Positions 13,472-15,498 of a stretch of 15,498 nucleotides of DNA are shown here, piece after piece. Source of the DNA: Natronohydrobacter sp. (GTDB lineage: Bacteria; Pseudomonadota; Alphaproteobacteria; Rhodobacterales; Rhodobacteraceae). The first letter of the stretch is position 1; each line of letters begins with the position of its first letter. Location: the NCBI GenBank assembly GCA_007123015.1, contig SKSL01000027.1, positions 1 through 15,498 on the forward strand. The letters are read 5' to 3'. Under the pieces are notes generated by a model that searched no databases, was not told the DNA's origin, and saw only the letters and a list, made by a program, of their open reading frames with translations. Made by a program: the position numbers and the translations under genes.

Positions 13472-14302
13472 ATGCCATTTGCCAGAGATGAAGCTAATTA
13501 TTTTGTGCCCAAAGGCGGATTGCCGCCGCAGACCCAGCTTCTGACCGATCGCGCGATCTTTACTGAAGCTTATGCTGTAATCCCGAAGGGGGTTCTGTCC
13601 AGCATCGTCACCAGTGTGCTCCCATTTTGGGAGCGGGCGCGCTTTTGGGTGTTGGCCCGTCCGCTCAGTGGCTTCGCCGAGACTTTTTCGCAATATATCG
13701 TCGAACTTGGGGCAGGGGGTGGATGCGCGCACCCAGAGACCGACAGCCGCGTGCAGGGCGCGATCTTCGTAGTTTCAGGCAGGCTGGATATTACGCTCGA
13801 CGGGGTCGTACATCGTCTGAGCGACGGAGGCTTCGCCTATCTGCCGCCCGCGGCGGAGTGGTCATTGCGCGCCAGTGACAGCGGCGCGACGTTTCACTGG
13901 ATCCGCAAGCGGTATCAGAGTGTCGAGGGACTTCCGCTACCGGATCCGATCTTCGCAGATGAGCGCGAGATCACGCCGGAGCCGATGCCCGATACGGACA
14001 ATGCCTGGGCGACCACGCGCTTCATGGATCCTGCGGATCTGCGCCATGACATGCATGTCACAATCGTCACAATGCGGCCCGGCGCAGCAATTCCGTTTGC
14101 CGAGACCCATGTGATGGAGCATGGGCTTTATGTGCTGGAGGGCAAGGCGGTCTATCATCTGAATCAGGATTGGGTCGAAGTCGAAGCGGGCGATTTCATG
14201 TGGTTACGCGCGTTTTGTCCACAGGCCTGCTATGCAGGCGGGCCGGGACTGTTCCGGTATTTGCTCTATAAGGACGTCAACCGTCATGCAGTTTTCCCTT
14301 GA
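13472..14302 (+). CDS. allE: (S)-ureidoglycine aminohydrolase (bicupin, YlbA/AllE family)
   Basis: This enzyme removes ammonia from (S)-ureidoglycine to give (S)-ureidoglycolate, a late step of purine/allantoin breakdown, and needs manganese. The 276-residue protein has two cupin domains (about 70-145 and 195-265). The C-terminal cupin carries the active site: ETHVMEHGLYVLEGKAVYHL and DFMWLRAFCPQACYAGGPG. E211, H213, H217, Q251 and K267 line up with the known plant ureidoglycine aminohydrolase residues E235, H237, H241, Q275 and K291 at one constant offset, which strongly supports the assignment. YKDVNRH near the end is also characteristic. The start has GGAGG six nt upstream. No other purine-degradation gene lies in the window, so the pathway context is missing. 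It is preceded by a strong palindrome and followed by a broken oxidoreductase gene. Confidence 0.93.
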   Translation: MPFARDEANYFVPKGGLPPQTQLLTDRAIFTEAYAVIPKGVLSSIVTSVLPFWERARFWVLARPLSGFAETFSQYIVELGAGGGCAHPETDSRVQGAIFVVSGRLDITLDGVVHRLSDGGFAYLPPAAEWSLRASDSGATFHWIRKRYQSVEGLPLPDPIFADEREITPEPMPDTDNAWATTRFMDPADLRHDMHVTIVTMRPGAAIPFAETHVMEHGLYVLEGKAVYHLNQDWVEVEAGDFMWLRAFCPQACYAGGPGLFRYLLYKDVNRHAVFP

Positions 14303-14371
14303 CTGACACACTGCCTCTCTGCGGCAATGCCAGTGTCTGGATCGTATGGATAAACTCTGTCTCGTCGCTAT

Positions 14372-14770
14372 ATCGCGTGAAAGTCGTAACATCGGGTTGC
14401 ACAGGTAGTTGAATCCAACCTGGGTTTTCATGCTGGCACGGGCTGCGGCCTCTGTCATTTCACGCGCGTCGCTGACCAGCGGCGCAAGAGGTTTTTCGCA
14501 ATAGACATGCTTGCCCGCCGCAATCGCGGCTAGCGCCATTTCCTTGCGCAGGGCACTGGGCGCTGTGATATCAATCAGGTCGATTTCTGCGTTCGACATC
14601 ATGCTGCGCCAGTCACCCGTCGAATGCGCAAAACCGAAATCAGCGGCAGCGCGTGCAGCGGCGTCTTCGGTCACGTCGGCGACTGTGTGCAATTCCAGCT
14701 TATAGGGAAGGTCAAACACTTCCTGCGCTACGGAAAAGCCAGACACAGGGGTCATGGCCTGCGCAGATTG
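14372..14770 (-). pseudogene. Remnant of a Gfo/Idh/MocA-family oxidoreductase
   Basis: About 130 residues are recognisable: VFDLPYKLELHTVADVTEDAAARAAADFGF, then DLIDITAPSALRKEMALAAIAAGKHVYCEKPLAPL, then KTQVGFNYLCNPMLRLSRD. This is the middle and end of the NAD(P)-binding Rossmann domain, including the family's CEKP motif. The first strand with its GxGxxG nucleotide motif is absent: reading upstream from 14755 the frame continues only as far as a TAG at 14798-14800, with no Rossmann start. After SRD (about 14372) the frame continues into sequence unrelated to the family and runs into the allE coding end, so the substrate-binding domain (about 200 residues) is lost. The gene is therefore truncated at both ends and presumably non-functional. 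The direction is opposite to both neighbours. A short expressed peptide cannot be excluded. Confidence 0.8.
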
Positions 14771-14800
14771 GCTTACTCGTTCTTTCTGCGCGTACGACTA

Positions 14801-14820
14801 AAATAGTATTGTATAGTGTC
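14801..14820. promoter_or_regulatory. AT-rich direct repeat upstream of the AcoR-like gene
   Basis: Within otherwise GC-rich DNA, ATAGT occurs at 14803-14807 and again at 14813-14817, exactly one helical turn apart. The second copy includes a TATAGT that could serve as a -10 for the downstream regulator, though no good -35 precedes it. It could be a regulator-binding site or simply the promoter core. The transcription start would fall near 14824, about 40 nt before the gene. Confidence 0.35.
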
Positions 14821-14866
14821 AAAAATCACCTCACGCTCGAAACTGACGGGCGAAGAGGAGGACGCC

Positions 14867-15498
14867 ATGTCAGATCTGGAGCATCTGCGCGAGATCGATC
14901 AGGTCCTGTCGGGGCGCAAGGTCGCACGCGATGGGTTTGTCACGCAATCCTGGCGGCGCTGTGTCGAAAGCTATGGCATGGACCCGACGAAGCCCAGCCC
15001 GGCTCATATCGTCACCGAGACGCGGTTGCGCGAGCATGTGGAGCAATCCGAACGGCTGATCTCGATCGCGCGAAGCGGGCTCGACGCGCTGTTTCGTCAG
15101 ATCGCGGGGCGCAACTATGTGCTGCTTCTGGCCGATGCCAAGGGCGTCACAGTCGATTATTTCGGTGATCCGCGTTTCGAGGATGAGCTGCGTCGCGCCG
15201 GGCTTTATCTGGGCTCGGACTGGTCGGAGCATGTGGCCGGAACCTGTGGCGTCGGTTCCTGCATCGTGACCGGGCAGGCGATCACCGTGCATCAGAGCGA
15301 TCATTTCGACCTGACGCACACGCCCTTGTCCTGTACGGCCGCGCCGATTTTCGACACGTCGGGGCAGTTGAGCGCGGTGCTCGATATCTCGCTTTTGCGC
15401 TCGCCGCAGCCCAAGATCAGCCAGAGCCTTGCGCTGAGCATGGTCAAGGCCAGTGTGCGGCGGGTCGAGATGGCCAATCTCATGGCCGAGAGCCGCGA
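14867..15498 (+). CDS. AcoR-like sigma-54-dependent transcriptional activator, N-terminal part (cut by window edge)
   Basis: I read 210 codons from the ATG to the window edge with no stop. The start has AGGAGG five nt upstream. The N-terminus resembles AcoR-type activators: a short lead with QSWRRCVESYGMDP (about 27-40), then a GAF sensor domain (about 65-175) with YVLLLADAKGVTVDYFGD, HVAGTCGVGSCIVTGQAITVHQSDHF and LSCTAAPIFDTSGQLSAVLDIS. The expected AAA+ sigma-54-interaction domain and Fis-type helix-turn-helix would follow beyond 15498, since full proteins are about 600-650 residues. Family members switch on acetoin or alcohol/aldehyde catabolic operons, usually next door. The target here is unknown because the downstream neighbours are not visible. 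Without the central domain, sigma-54 dependence is inferred from the family. Confidence 0.85.
   Translation, partial: MSDLEHLREIDQVLSGRKVARDGFVTQSWRRCVESYGMDPTKPSPAHIVTETRLREHVEQSERLISIARSGLDALFRQIAGRNYVLLLADAKGVTVDYFGDPRFEDELRRAGLYLGSDWSEHVAGTCGVGSCIVTGQAITVHQSDHFDLTHTPLSCTAAPIFDTSGQLSAVLDISLLRSPQPKISQSLALSMVKASVRRVEMANLMAESR

Noticed and set aside
14303..14340. Inverted repeat ACACTG/CAGTGT after the allE stop as a terminator
   Set aside because: The stem is short, has a large interior and lacks a T-run. It may fold but is not convincing as a terminator.

Overview
The window looks like a chromosomal segment of an alphaproteobacterium, most likely a member of the Rhodobacteraceae (Rhodobacter/Roseobacter group). 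The reasons are high GC with strong third-position bias, a CP4-type (class II) EPSP synthase, a chorismate mutase gene between ffh and rpsP, a TAXI-type TRAP transporter with a DUF1850 companion, and GC-hairpin plus GAGTATTTTT-like intergenic motifs that I remember as common in this family. No tRNA, rRNA, CRISPR, insertion sequence or prophage gene is visible. Species-level placement is not possible from sequence reading alone.

Layout. (1) 1-1365, minus: a circularly permuted ATP-grasp protein whose C-terminus runs off the left edge. (2) 1476-4936, minus: a three-gene transporter operon, in transcription order TAXI solute-binding protein, DUF1850 protein and fused TRAP permease. (3) 5036-6176: a LysE/RhtB-type exporter divergent from an Lrp/AsnC regulator, a classic regulator/exporter pair. 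(4) 6241-8301, plus: an orphan ParA-type ATPase followed by aroA. (5) 8328-11910, minus: the operon ffh - chorismate mutase - rpsP - rimM - trmD, convergent with aroA across a perfect 13-bp palindrome. It has a recognisable sigma-70 promoter and a roughly 120-nt strongly structured leader ahead of ffh. (6) 12171-14302, plus: a periplasmic PQQ-type sugar dehydrogenase and a ureidoglycine aminohydrolase (allE), the latter preceded by a perfect 12-bp-stem hairpin. (7) 14372-14770, minus: a remnant of a Gfo/Idh/MocA oxidoreductase missing both ends. (8) 14867 to the right edge, plus: the N-terminal part of an AcoR-like sigma-54-dependent activator.

How the genes work together. The SRP/ribosome/tRNA-methylation operon is a housekeeping unit with two ATGA stop-start overlaps (ffh/chorismate mutase and rimM/trmD). 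A hairpin cluster between rpsP and rimM could set the lower expression usual for the processing enzymes. The TRAP genes form one uptake system, with DUF1850 translationally coupled to the binding protein. I did not find an obviously new multi-gene system. The most interesting non-coding signals are the ffh leader with mutually exclusive SD-proximal hairpins, the rpsP-rimM hairpin cluster and the allE leader palindrome.
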